Assembly (NCBI GenBank): GCA_964633825.1
Contig: CAZWHE010000171.1
Location: forward strand, 1 to 8,058
Direction: 5' to 3'
Source: CAZWHE01 sp964633825
Lineage (GTDB): Bacteria > Planctomycetota > B15-G4 > CAYZWU01
DNA: 8,058 nt
Shown here: positions 1 through 6,753 of the stretch, piece by piece
Position numbering within the stretch: the stretch's first letter is position 1
How the letters are laid out: each line of letters opens with the position of its first letter
Translations under genes and position numbers: made by a program
The notes under the pieces: model-generated
Databases searched by the model: none
The model's input: only the letters and a program-made list of their open reading frames with translations
What the model was told of the DNA's origin: nothing

Positions 1-661
1 GCCCGGCGAAGCCGATCAGGGCGCCCGGCTCGGCGAGCACGATGTCGGCCTGGGTCGCCCAGGAGGCGGTCACGCCCCCCGTGGTCGGGTTGGCCAGGAT
101 CGAGGCGTAGAACCCGCCGGCGTCGTCGAACTTGGCGAGGGCGGCGCAGTCCTTGGCCATCTGCATCAGCGAGATCGCGCCCTCGTGCATCCGGGCGCCC
201 CCCGACGCGGAGCTGAGGATGAGGGGAAGTTTCTTTTCGAGGGCGTACTCGGCGATGATGGCGACTTTTTCACCCACCACGTAACCCATCGATCCGCCGA
301 GAAAACTGAAATCAAGCGTTCCGAACGCCACATCCCGCCCCAGGATCTTGCCCGTGCCGATCCACATCGCTTCCTTGCGGCTCGTCTTGGCCATGGTTTT
401 CTGGAGCTTGTCGGTGTAAGGGGTCTTGTCCTCGAACTGAAGCCGGTCGAGGGCCTCCATCTCGCCTTCCATCTCCTGGGCCGTTCCATCATCGAGGGTA
501 CAGGCCACCCGCTCCAGGGCCGTGATCGTCGAGTGGTAGTCGCACTTGGGACAGACCTTCATGTTCCCTTCAAGGTCCTTCTTGAAGATCGTCTCTCCGC
601 AGGACGGACACTTGTCCCAGACCTTGGGCATGTCCTTCTTTCTGCGAGATATCCAGGCCAT
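1..661 (-). CDS. accD: Acetyl-CoA carboxylase carboxyltransferase subunit beta, 3' end cut by window edge
   Basis: This is the beta half of the carboxyltransferase that moves the carboxyl group from biotin (on AccB) to acetyl-CoA, giving malonyl-CoA for fatty acid synthesis in the cytoplasm. The 220 visible residues begin MAWISRRKKD. A four-cysteine zinc ribbon follows (C18, C21, C37, C40 in CPSC and CPKC), as is typical of AccD. The crotonase-fold core shows GTLDFSFLGGSMGYVVGEK near 114-132, the SASGGARMHEG oxyanion/CoA motif at 151-161, SLMQMAK at 164-170, NPTTGGVTAS at 191-200 and AEPGALIGFAG at the cut. Full-length proteins usually have about 280-300 residues, so roughly a quarter is missing. 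The ATG at 661 has a GGAGG site 7 bases upstream. A second ATG at 665 is out of frame. The gene lies 27 bases after rpe and is probably co-transcribed with it. Its partner accA is not in view. Confidence 0.96.
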   Translation of the reverse strand, partial: MAWISRRKKDMPKVWDKCPSCGETIFKKDLEGNMKVCPKCDYHSTITALERVACTLDDGTAQEMEGEMEALDRLQFEDKTPYTDKLQKTMAKTSRKEAMWIGTGKILGRDVAFGTLDFSFLGGSMGYVVGEKVAIIAEYALEKKLPLILSSASGGARMHEGAISLMQMAKDCAALAKFDDAGGFYASILANPTTGGVTASWATQADIVLAEPGALIGFAG

Positions 662-688
662 TCATCTTCCTCCGGAGACCCGGCGGTT

Positions 689-1366
689 TTACCCGTCCCA
701 CCCGGCCCGCTCATAGGCCTCGCCGGCCACGCTCTTGAAGCGGGAGATTGTACCACGAAGATCGCCCGACTTGAAGATACCGCTTCCGGAAACGAGAACA
801 TTCGCCCCCGCCTCCGCCGCGGCACCGGCATTGTCCGTCTTGATGCCGCCGTCTATCTCGATGTATCCCTTGAAGCCGTATTCCTCGCGGAGCGCCCGGA
901 CCCGGTCGAAAGACCCTTCGACGAAGGACTGGCCCGGAAACCCTGGATGCACCGACATGATCATGATGAGGTCCACGGCTTCGAGCCAGGGCCTGACATC
1001 GGACAGAACCGTGTCGGGGTTGAGCGTGACCCCGACCTGGACCCCGCCCCGGTCCTTCACCCTGTTGATCACCTTCTCGGGATCGTCCTTCGACTCCAAG
1101 TGGAAAACGTAGAGATCGGCGCCGGCGTCCATGAATGCGTCGGCGTAGCGGAGGGGCTCGTCGATCATGACGTGTACGTCGAGTGGCTTGGTCGCCTCGG
1201 CCTTGAGCGCCTTCACCACGGGAGGCCCGATCGTGATGTTGGGAACGAAATGGCCGTCCATCACGTCGATGTGGAGCCAGTCGGCGCCGGCCTCTTCGAC
1301 GGCCCGGATCTCTTCTCCGAAACGCGAAAAATCACAAGAGAGGAGGGATGCTGATATGATCACCAT
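689..1366 (-). CDS. rpe: Ribulose-phosphate 3-epimerase
   Basis: The enzyme interconverts ribulose 5-phosphate and xylulose 5-phosphate in the pentose phosphate (or Calvin) pathway. It is a metal-dependent cytoplasmic TIM barrel. The 225 residues are the usual full length. Family signatures appear in order: SASLLSCDF at 5-13, the metal and active-site strand LHIDVMDGHFVPN at 31-43 (H32, D34, M36), DVHVMI with H65 at 63-68, the MSVHPGFPGQSF phosphate loop at 137-148, the catalytic aspartate in EIDGGI (D172), and the second phosphate loop SGSGIF at 193-198. The phosphate loop normally reads PGFGGQ; here one glycine is a proline. The start is an ATG at 1366. Its upstream purine run (GGAAAGGGG) is 12 bases away, so initiation may be modest or coupled to pgk, which ends 42 bases earlier. 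No promoter or terminator is evident between them. Confidence 0.97.
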   Translation of the reverse strand: MVIISASLLSCDFSRFGEEIRAVEEAGADWLHIDVMDGHFVPNITIGPPVVKALKAEATKPLDVHVMIDEPLRYADAFMDAGADLYVFHLESKDDPEKVINRVKDRGGVQVGVTLNPDTVLSDVRPWLEAVDLIMIMSVHPGFPGQSFVEGSFDRVRALREEYGFKGYIEIDGGIKTDNAGAAAEAGANVLVSGSGIFKSGDLRGTISRFKSVAGEAYERAGWDG

Positions 1367-1408
1367 GGGCGGTCTGTACCCCTTTCCGGATGAATGACTG
1401 CTTCTTTG

Positions 1409-2617
1409 TCAGTTCGGCCTGTCCGAGAGCGCGGCGATCCCGGGCAGGATTTTCCCTTCCATGATTTCGAGCGAAGCGCCGCCGCCCGTGGAGACATGGC
1501 TGAAGCGCCCGCTCAGGCCGAAGCGCTTCACCGCCGCGGCCGAATCGCCCCCCCCCACCACGGAAAAACAGGGGGAGTTGGCCAGGCCTTCGGCCAGAGT
1601 CCGCGTCCCGGCGGAAAAGGGCTTCCACTCGAAGACGCCCATGGGCCCGTTCCAGATCACGGTGCCGGCTTTCCTGATCGATCTGAGATAGAGATCGATC
1701 GTGGCGGGACCGATATCGAGACCGATCCGGCCCGCCGGGATGTCGCCCGTCATGACCTGCCACTCCGCTTCCTCGTCGAAGGACCCGGCCGCGGCGTGGT
1801 CCACGGGAAGCAGGATCTCGACCCCCTTCTCACGCCCCATGTTCAGCGTCTTCCCGGCCTGTTCCAGGCTCTGTTCTTCGACACGAGAATGCCCCACGTC
1901 CTGGCCGATCGCTTTGAGAAAGGTGTAGGCCATGGCCCCGCCGATCAGGATCCTGTCCACCACCTCGAGAAGGTTCTCGACGACCGGAATCTTGTCCGCC
2001 ACCTTGGCGCCGCCGAGAAGCGCGATCAGGGGCCTGTCGGGGTTATGGAAGATCTTCTCGAAAACCTCGATCTCCTTGGCCATGAGAAAGCCCGCCGCCG
2101 CGCGGTTGGGCTGGAAGTGCTCGGCCACGGCCGACACCGACGCGTGGGCGCGGTGGGCCGTTCCAAAGGCGTCGTTCACGTATAGGTCGCCCATTTTGGC
2201 GAGGGCGGCGGCGAAACCGGAATCGTTCTCCGTCTCTCCCGGATAAAAGCGCAGGTTCTCGAGGAGGGCGACTTTGCGCTCCCCTCCTTCGGGCAGCGCC
2301 TCTTCCACTCCCACCGCTTCACCGAGCTTGATGACGGGTGTTTCGATATGCTCGTCGTTTTTAAGAAGCTCGCCGAGGCGGACCGCGACGGGATCGAGAC
2401 GCAGGCTCTCCTTCACCTGCCCATTGGGCCGGCCGAGGTGGGACATGAGGACCGGGGTCCCGCCGCTGTCGAGGATTTGTTTCACCGTGGGGAGTGCGCT
2501 CCGGATCCGGAGGTCGTCGGTGATGGAGCCGTCCTTGCCGAGAGGAACATTGAAATCAACGCGCACGAGAACGCGCTTCCCTTTCACGTCGAGATCGGTT
2601 ACCGATAGCTTGGTCAC
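1409..2617 (-). CDS. pgk: Phosphoglycerate kinase
   Basis: It transfers phosphate between 1,3-bisphosphoglycerate and ADP, the first ATP-yielding step of lower glycolysis (reversed in gluconeogenesis), in the cytoplasm. The 402 residues match the normal length. Substrate-binding motifs are RVDFNVPL (19-26), SHLGRP (59-64), LLENLRFYPGE (118-128) and AHRAHAS (154-160). The nucleotide domain shows LGGAKVADK (201-209), GGAMAYTFLK (226-235), DIGP (301-304), WNGPMGVFE (322-330), the GGGDS phosphate loop (355-359) and STGGGASLE (376-384). All key positions look intact. The start codon is GTG at 2617, with AGAAAGG 9 bases upstream; the N-terminus MTKLSVTDLDVKGKRVLVRVDFN fits the family without extension. 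It begins 28 bases after gap, the classical pairing. The GGGDS loop is encoded by a run of nine G on the coding strand. Confidence 0.98.
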   Translation of the reverse strand: MTKLSVTDLDVKGKRVLVRVDFNVPLGKDGSITDDLRIRSALPTVKQILDSGGTPVLMSHLGRPNGQVKESLRLDPVAVRLGELLKNDEHIETPVIKLGEAVGVEEALPEGGERKVALLENLRFYPGETENDSGFAAALAKMGDLYVNDAFGTAHRAHASVSAVAEHFQPNRAAAGFLMAKEIEVFEKIFHNPDRPLIALLGGAKVADKIPVVENLLEVVDRILIGGAMAYTFLKAIGQDVGHSRVEEQSLEQAGKTLNMGREKGVEILLPVDHAAAGSFDEEAEWQVMTGDIPAGRIGLDIGPATIDLYLRSIRKAGTVIWNGPMGVFEWKPFSAGTRTLAEGLANSPCFSVVGGGDSAAAVKRFGLSGRFSHVSTGGGASLEIMEGKILPGIAALSDRPN

Positions 2618-2645
2618 TTGTGCAAACCTTTCTCCCCTTTCGGGA

Positions 2646-3653
2646 TCACGCGCCCAGAGCGTGGGATTTGCGAATCAGGTCGGCAACGCGGCAGGAGTAT
2701 CCCCATTCATTGTCGTACCAGGAGACGATCTTCACCAAGTTCCCGCCCAGGGTCATCGTGCAGAGGGAGTCGAAGATCGAGGAGTGGGGATTGCCGATGA
2801 TGTCGCACGACACGATCGGCTCGTCCGTGTACTGGAGAATCCCCTTCATCGGCCCGTCGGCGGCGGCCTTCATGGCGTCGTTCACGGCCTCGACGGTGGC
2901 GTCCTTCTCGAGGTGGGCCGTCAGATCGACCACCGAACCGTCCACGACGGGAACGCGCATGGCGTATCCGTCGAGCTTCCCGTTCAGGTCGGGGATGACC
3001 TTGCCCACGGCCTTGGCCGCACCCGTGGTCGTGGGGATGATGTTCTGGGCGGCGGCGCGCGCCCTCCTCAGGTCCTTGTGCACCATGTCGGCCAGTCGCT
3101 GATCGTTCGTGTATGCGTGGACGGTGCACATGAGCCCCTTCTTCATCCCGAAGGTGTCGTGAAGAACCTTGGAAACGGGCGCGAGGCAGTTGGTCGTGCA
3201 CGACGCATTCGAAATGATGCGGTCCTTCTTGCGGAGCTCGGCGTCGTTCACGCCCATGACGATCAGGTTGTCGATCTCGTCCTTGGGCGGCACGGTGAGC
3301 AGGACCTTGGGAGCGCCGGCTTCGAGGTGGGCGGCGATCTGGTCGCGCTTTCTGAAAACACCCGTCGCTTCGACGACGAAATCGACCTCCAGGTCTTTCC
3401 ACGGCAGGTCGGAGGGGTTCCGTTCGGACAACACCTTCACCTGGCGGCCGTTCACGGTCAACGCCTTGTCGCCGGCCTCCACCGCGGCGTTGAACCGGCC
3501 CTGAGAGCTGTCGTACTTGAGGAGATGGGCCAGGACCGGAACGTCCGTCAGGTCGTTCACGGCGACCACTTCGAAATCAGGATCCGGCTCCATGATCCGA
3601 AAAACCATGCGCCCGATCCTGCCGAAACCGTTGATGCCTATTCGAATCGTCAT
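2646..3653 (-). CDS. gap: Glyceraldehyde-3-phosphate dehydrogenase, type I
   Basis: It oxidises and phosphorylates glyceraldehyde 3-phosphate to 1,3-bisphosphoglycerate with NAD+, feeding Pgk. The 335-residue protein is full length. The Rossmann motif GFGRIGR lies at 9-15. The acidic residue after strand beta2 (VNDLTD, D34) suggests a preference for NAD over NADP; this is inferred from family knowledge. The catalytic cysteine is C152 in SNASCTTNC (148-156) and the partner histidine is H179 in TVHAYTNDQ. The C-terminal signature WYDNEWGYS is at 312-320. Three in-frame starts exist, at 3794, 3659 and 3653. The AAGGAG at 3661-3666 is 7 bases from the ATG at 3653 but only 1 base from that at 3659, and the product then begins MTIRIGINGFGRIG as in the family. 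It is the first gene of the probable gap-pgk-rpe-accD operon. Confidence 0.98.
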   Translation of the reverse strand: MTIRIGINGFGRIGRMVFRIMEPDPDFEVVAVNDLTDVPVLAHLLKYDSSQGRFNAAVEAGDKALTVNGRQVKVLSERNPSDLPWKDLEVDFVVEATGVFRKRDQIAAHLEAGAPKVLLTVPPKDEIDNLIVMGVNDAELRKKDRIISNASCTTNCLAPVSKVLHDTFGMKKGLMCTVHAYTNDQRLADMVHKDLRRARAAAQNIIPTTTGAAKAVGKVIPDLNGKLDGYAMRVPVVDGSVVDLTAHLEKDATVEAVNDAMKAAADGPMKGILQYTDEPIVSCDIIGNPHSSIFDSLCTMTLGGNLVKIVSWYDNEWGYSCRVADLIRKSHALGA

Positions 3654-3660
3654 TGCCATT

Positions 3661-3666
3661 CTCCTT
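3661..3666 (-). promoter_or_regulatory. Ribosome binding site that fixes the gap start
   Basis: The minus strand reads AAGGAG here. The spacing is 7 bases to the ATG at 3653 and 1 base to the in-frame ATG two codons upstream at 3659, so the downstream ATG is the likely initiator. Confidence 0.75.
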
Positions 3667-3675
3667 TTTGTATAT

Positions 3676-3692
3676 CGGCCGTATCCCGGCCG
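3676..3692 (-). promoter_or_regulatory. Small hairpin in the gap leader, next to the ribosome binding site
   Basis: Five perfectly paired bases (CGGCC with GGCCG) enclose a 7-base loop, 9 bases upstream of the gap ribosome binding site. A weaker 4-bp stem with a T-rich loop lies further upstream at 3710-3724. They could stabilise the leader or affect translation. In GC-rich DNA such short stems also arise by chance, so no regulatory role is claimed. Confidence 0.25.
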
Positions 3693-3761
3693 CATCTCAG
3701 CTATGCCTGGGCGAAAAAACCGCCTGTGTTTGACAAAGGGACCATCCGTCCGGAAACGGGC

Positions 3762-3791
3762 ATTGTATGTTTCAGCCCGCGACCGGGTCAA
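3762..3791 (-). promoter_or_regulatory. Sigma-70-like promoter for the gap operon
   Basis: On the minus strand, TTGACC (3786-3791, five of six consensus bases) is followed after 18 bases by TACAAT (3762-3767, five of six). Transcription would start near 3755, giving a leader of about 100 bases before the gap ATG. This is the best promoter match upstream of the four-gene minus-strand cluster. Confidence 0.6.
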
Positions 3792-3810
3792 CAAATCTGT
3801 CTCAAAGAGA

Positions 3811-3839
3811 GTGAAATCTGTACAATATGCCGATACATT
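3811..3839 (+). promoter_or_regulatory. Weak promoter candidate for tilS
   Basis: GTGAAA (3811-3816) and TACATT (3834-3839) are 17 bases apart, each matching four of six consensus bases. The leader would be very short, under 20 bases. An alternative -10, TACAAT at 3821-3826, has a better hexamer but no convincing -35. The segment is clearly more AT-rich than its surroundings, which supports a promoter somewhere here without fixing it. Confidence 0.25.
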
Positions 3840-3844
3840 AAAAC

Positions 3845-3851
3845 GAGGTGA
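3845..3851 (+). promoter_or_regulatory. Likely ribosome binding site of tilS
   Basis: GAGGTGA lies 11 bases before the ATG at 3863. It overlaps a possible GTG start at 3848, which would then have no binding site of its own. This favours the ATG, although the spacing is slightly long. Confidence 0.5.
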
Positions 3852-3862
3852 TTAATCAGAGA

Positions 3863-5383
3863 ATGAATGCATCGGGTCACAGAGCGGAACCGCCGTCGGA
3901 ACAGATTTCTCTTCCCGCGGATTTCGCGGACGATTTGAACAAAACCCTTCCCCGTCCTGTGCCGGGTCCCTGGATCGTGGCCCTCTCCGGCGGGTGCGAC
4001 TCCACCGCCCTCTGCCGGCTTCTGGCCGAAACGGCCGGAAGCCCGGGCATTCCACACCCCGGCCTCATTGCGGCCGTCCACGTCCACCACGGTCTCCGGG
4101 GCAAGGAGGCGGACAGGGACGAAGAGTTTTCGTGCGAGCTCGCGCGCAGCCTCGACTTCTCTTTCCAGAGTATGAGGACCACCCCCCCGCCCGGGCTGAA
4201 ACCGGGCGCCAGGGAGAAATGGGCCCGCCAGGAGCGCTACTCCATTCTGAACAAGACCGCCCTCGATCTCGGTGCGAACCTCGTCCTGACGGCTCACAAC
4301 AGGAACGACCAGGCCGAGACCGTGCTCATCCGTTTCTTGAGAAGCGCCGGTTACTGGGGGCTCGCCGGAATCAGGCCCGTCAGGCCGCTCGTCACGGGAT
4401 CGAGCGTTCTCCTGGCCCGCCCCTTGCTCAACACACCGCGAGCCGCACTCCGCACTTACCTCGACGGCCTTTCGCAGCCCTTCCAGCAGGACAGGACGAA
4501 CGAGGACCCCGCGTATATCCGAAACCGGATCCGCCACCGCCTGATCCCGCTCCTCCAGGAAAAGACATCCCGCGACCTGACGGCCGAGCTCTCTCTCATC
4601 GCCGAGAAGGCGCGCGCCATCCATATCCTTCTCGATAAAGCGTCTGAGAAGGTCACAAACCGCTTCGTGACCGAAAACACACCACCCACCGAAGAGGAGG
4701 AACGGCTGTCCATGAAGTGCAGCGACTTCCTCGAGCTCCACGAGCGGCTTCGGTTCGGGCTGCTCCGCTTTCTCTCGCACCGGCTCGCCCCGCGGCAGGT
4801 TCCGCTCTCCCGCCAGGCCTTCGCCTCTCTCACGCAATCCCTGGCCGGATCCTCTTCCGCTTCATCCTGGGCGCTCGGCGCCGGGGTGACGATTCGGCGT
4901 GACGGCGAGCTTCTCGTTATTCAAAACGGAGAGGCGCCGGCCAAGACGGGGCCGGCCGCGGAACCACGCATTCTGGGCGAAACGGGAGTTCCGGGACGTC
5001 TCGATCTCCCCGACGGATTCCGGTTCTTCGCCTCCTTTTCGCAAAACCGGATCCAGGCGAAAAGTCTTCTTACCCTGGATTCAGCCTACAGGGAGGTCCT
5101 CGATGCCGATGCTGTCCGGAAAGCCTGCGGGGGCGAGATCGTGCTGCGTTTTCGCACCAGGCGCCGGGGAGATACTTTCCACCCCCTGGGAGCCCCGGGG
5201 CGCAAGAAGCTGAAATCATTCCTGATCGATCTGAAGGTACCGGCCGTTCAGCGCGAGACGATTCCGCTTCTCTGCTGTGGCAGCGAAATCGCCTGGGTCT
5301 TCGGGCACAGAATTTCCGAGACCTTCCGCGTCACCGATGAAACGAAGCGATTCCTCGTGCTCTCAGTGGGACACAATACGTAG
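3863..5383 (+). CDS. tilS: tRNA(Ile)-lysidine synthase
   Basis: It uses ATP and lysine to convert cytidine 34 of tRNA-Ile(CAU) to lysidine, so that the tRNA reads AUA and accepts isoleucine rather than methionine. The 506 residues include the N-type ATP pyrophosphatase PP-loop SGGCDST (42-48), VHVHHGLRG (72-80), the TAHNRNDQAET segment (143-153), RPLL (186-189), and DRTNEDPAYIRNRIRHRLIPLL (210-231), which is highly characteristic of TilS. The middle domain is followed by the C-terminal TilS domain, with RFRTRRRGDTFHPLG (429-443), KKLKSFLIDLKVP (448-460) and IAWVFGHRISETFRVT (476-491). The usual AHHxDDQAET motif is changed to AHNRNDQAET. About 40 residues precede the PP-loop, longer than in E. 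coli TilS. A GTG at 3848 would add five residues. The last five codons and the stop lie inside the left arm of a palindrome. Confidence 0.95.
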   Translation: MNASGHRAEPPSEQISLPADFADDLNKTLPRPVPGPWIVALSGGCDSTALCRLLAETAGSPGIPHPGLIAAVHVHHGLRGKEADRDEEFSCELARSLDFSFQSMRTTPPPGLKPGAREKWARQERYSILNKTALDLGANLVLTAHNRNDQAETVLIRFLRSAGYWGLAGIRPVRPLVTGSSVLLARPLLNTPRAALRTYLDGLSQPFQQDRTNEDPAYIRNRIRHRLIPLLQEKTSRDLTAELSLIAEKARAIHILLDKASEKVTNRFVTENTPPTEEEERLSMKCSDFLELHERLRFGLLRFLSHRLAPRQVPLSRQAFASLTQSLAGSSSASSWALGAGVTIRRDGELLVIQNGEAPAKTGPAAEPRILGETGVPGRLDLPDGFRFFASFSQNRIQAKSLLTLDSAYREVLDADAVRKACGGEIVLRFRTRRRGDTFHPLGAPGRKKLKSFLIDLKVPAVQRETIPLLCCGSEIAWVFGHRISETFRVTDETKRFLVLSVGHNT

Positions 5384-5432
5384 TTGTGCGGAGGGATTCT
5401 TTCTCCGGATTACTGCGTATTGTGTCCCCACT
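5365..5432. terminator. Long imperfect palindrome between convergent genes; probable bidirectional terminator, possibly REP-like
   Basis: The left arm (5365-5383) and right arm (5413-5432) pair over 19 positions with one bulged C in the right arm and one position (5381 with 5415) that is a G-U wobble in plus-strand RNA. The arms share the core GGACACAATACG. Inside the loop a second stem pairs 5389-5396 with 5400-5407, the last three pairs including two G-U wobbles. The tilS stop (5381-5383) lies in the left arm, and the right arm reaches two bases into the opposing stop codon (5431-5433). No long T tract follows on either side, so factor-independent termination is not certain. The perfection of the stem across only 68 bases argues against chance. 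Confidence 0.65.
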
Positions 5433-6516
5433 ATTTGTATGCGTAGATTTTCTTGCCGTCCGTAAAGAGGATCATACCGGGCTCGGAATTGGGAATGGCC
5501 GAACCGATTCCTGCGGGCTCGACTTTGCTGATGAGCTTTCCCGTGACGACATTGACCAGCGCGAACCGCCCGTCATTGGTCCAGAAGTAAACGCGATCAT
5601 CGACAAGGCCGGCCACTTTTTCGCAGCCTTCGATCTCCCACTTCTCGGCGCCCGTAGCCCGGTCGAGGCAGTGAATCGTCTCTTCCACCTTCTGAAAAAC
5701 GCAGTCCCCGATCAGCTGGGGCTCGTCCTTCAACGGGACACCGGCAAAGAACTTCCACTTGATCACACCCGAAAGGCGGTTGAAAGCATAGAGCGCGCTG
5801 TCTCCGGACGCCACGAGGAGAAGGTCCGAATCGACAACAAGATCGGCCGTGTTCCGGCCGGCCATCTTGTAGCGCCACGAGGGACGGCGCGGCGCGCCTT
5901 CGGACGCTTTATTGGGAGGGAGACAGACAAGCAAACCATCTTCGGCCGCGGCGTAGAGAAAAAGCTCGGCGCCTTCGCCGTATAGCTTGGGCGTCGTGGT
6001 CGTCACATCGCCGAACCGGAACCTCCAGCCCTGAATACCGTCGCTCGTGTCGACCGAGACAAGACTCTCCTTGTCGAACGTTCCCACATAGACCACGTCC
6101 CTGCTGCAGGCGGGCGGCGTGCACGGCGAAAACCCGATCGTCTTGTCCATGATGCGCGCGCCGTTGGAGCGCTTGACCAGGATCAGCCTGTCTCTGACGC
6201 AAACCCCCACCGCGTCCGCTCCGATGCCGGGCCTCGAATCGGTGGGCTCTCCCGGAAGCTCGAGAATCCACCTGTGATTTCCGCGCTTCAGATCGATGCA
6301 ATGGAGGGTGTTGTCCGTGTCGAGCAAAAAGAGATCCTGCCCGTCCACCCTTCCCATCTTGGTCGAGGCGCCCTGCGCCAGATCGCCGAGCGGCAGGATC
6401 CAGTACGTTCTCTCGAGCTTCAATTCATCGGGGTTGAACGGGTTTTCATCGCCCCGGGCCTGTCCCGGCCAGACAAGAAATAACGCAATTATTGAAAAGA
6501 ATGGAACAAGCCTCAT
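5431..6516 (-). CDS. Exported PQQ-like beta-propeller repeat protein of unknown function
   Basis: The 361-residue product starts MRLVPFFSIIALFLVWPGQA, a typical signal peptide with probable cleavage near residues 20-22, so it should be secreted or periplasmic. The rest is a chain of propeller blades that each end in a strand-turn-strand with a D-x-x-x-G-x-x-x-W style signature: LHCIDLKRGNHRWILELPG (71-89), LVSVDTSDGIQGWRFRFG (152-169), a longer blade ending SWRYKMAG (213-220), LYAFNRLSGVIKWKFFAG (242-259), IHCLDRATGAEKWEIEG (281-297) and FALVNVVTGKLISKVEPAG (318-336). The C-terminal KKIYAYK probably closes the ring. There is no lipobox cysteine, unlike BamB, and no catalytic dehydrogenase domain. 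Eight cysteines occur in the mature chain, with C132 and C137 close together. The ATG at 6516 has GGAGG 9 bases upstream; an open frame continues further but lacks family-like sequence. The name is structural, not functional. Confidence 0.85.
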   Translation of the reverse strand: MRLVPFFSIIALFLVWPGQARGDENPFNPDELKLERTYWILPLGDLAQGASTKMGRVDGQDLFLLDTDNTLHCIDLKRGNHRWILELPGEPTDSRPGIGADAVGVCVRDRLILVKRSNGARIMDKTIGFSPCTPPACSRDVVYVGTFDKESLVSVDTSDGIQGWRFRFGDVTTTTPKLYGEGAELFLYAAAEDGLLVCLPPNKASEGAPRRPSWRYKMAGRNTADLVVDSDLLLVASGDSALYAFNRLSGVIKWKFFAGVPLKDEPQLIGDCVFQKVEETIHCLDRATGAEKWEIEGCEKVAGLVDDRVYFWTNDGRFALVNVVTGKLISKVEPAGIGSAIPNSEPGMILFTDGKKIYAYK

Positions 6517-6643
6517 GGAACTCTTCCTCCAGATGTTCGAATCCGCTGTGACGGCCGCGCAATGACCGGTTCCGGCAAGAGTTTCCCGCCCGTTCGATGT
6601 TGGCGCCGGAGACGGTAAGGGCCGGATTATTAAAGAAATACTG

Positions 6644-6671
6644 ATGTTAGGACCCTTTGTAACCAAGTCAA
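6644..6671 (-). promoter_or_regulatory. Promoter candidate for the propeller gene
   Basis: On the minus strand TTGACT (6666-6671, five of six) and TAACAT (6644-6649, four of six) are 16 bases apart. The start would be near 6637, leaving a leader of about 120 bases. The AT-rich stretch 6626-6648 just downstream is unusual for this GC-rich window. Confidence 0.45.
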
Positions 6672-6753
6672 GGGAAAACTCCTTCCCCGGAAACCAAGCC
6701 CGAATCCGAAGGAACGCGCCCCGGAACCGCACCCGGAGCTGTGTCCCCGGGCG

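Noticed and set aside
185..1354. Long plus-strand open frame (389 codons) opposite accD and rpe
   Set aside because: It is antisense to two genes with intact family motifs, its product is low-complexity Arg/Pro/His/Asp-rich without recognisable domains, and it spans a gene boundary. Long antisense frames are expected in GC-rich DNA.
3730..3735. Perfect TTGACA on the plus strand upstream of tilS
   Set aside because: No acceptable -10 hexamer lies 15-19 bases downstream. The nearest AT-rich candidates are 25-30 bases away.
3654..3794. N-terminal extension of gap to the ATG at 3794
   Set aside because: The 47 extra residues do not resemble GAPDH, and the extension would run through the -10 hexamer of the best promoter. 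The ribosome binding site at 3661-3666 points to 3653.
2274..3851. 525-codon plus-strand open frame opposite pgk and gap
   Set aside because: It covers parts of two conserved genes and the whole divergent promoter region, lacks a ribosome binding site and resembles no protein. It is a compositional shadow.
3788..4837. 349-codon minus-strand open frame opposite tilS
   Set aside because: TilS on the other strand has continuous conserved motifs. The antisense product is Glu/Gly/Arg-rich and has no recognisable features.
5365..5432. CRISPR repeat or attachment site
   Set aside because: Only one inverted pair is present, with no direct repeats or spacers, and no integrase or tRNA end is nearby.
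5431..6516. Calling the propeller protein BamB
   Set aside because: There is no lipobox cysteine after the signal peptide and the gene context is not that of bamB (der, hisS). Repeats alone do not support the assignment.
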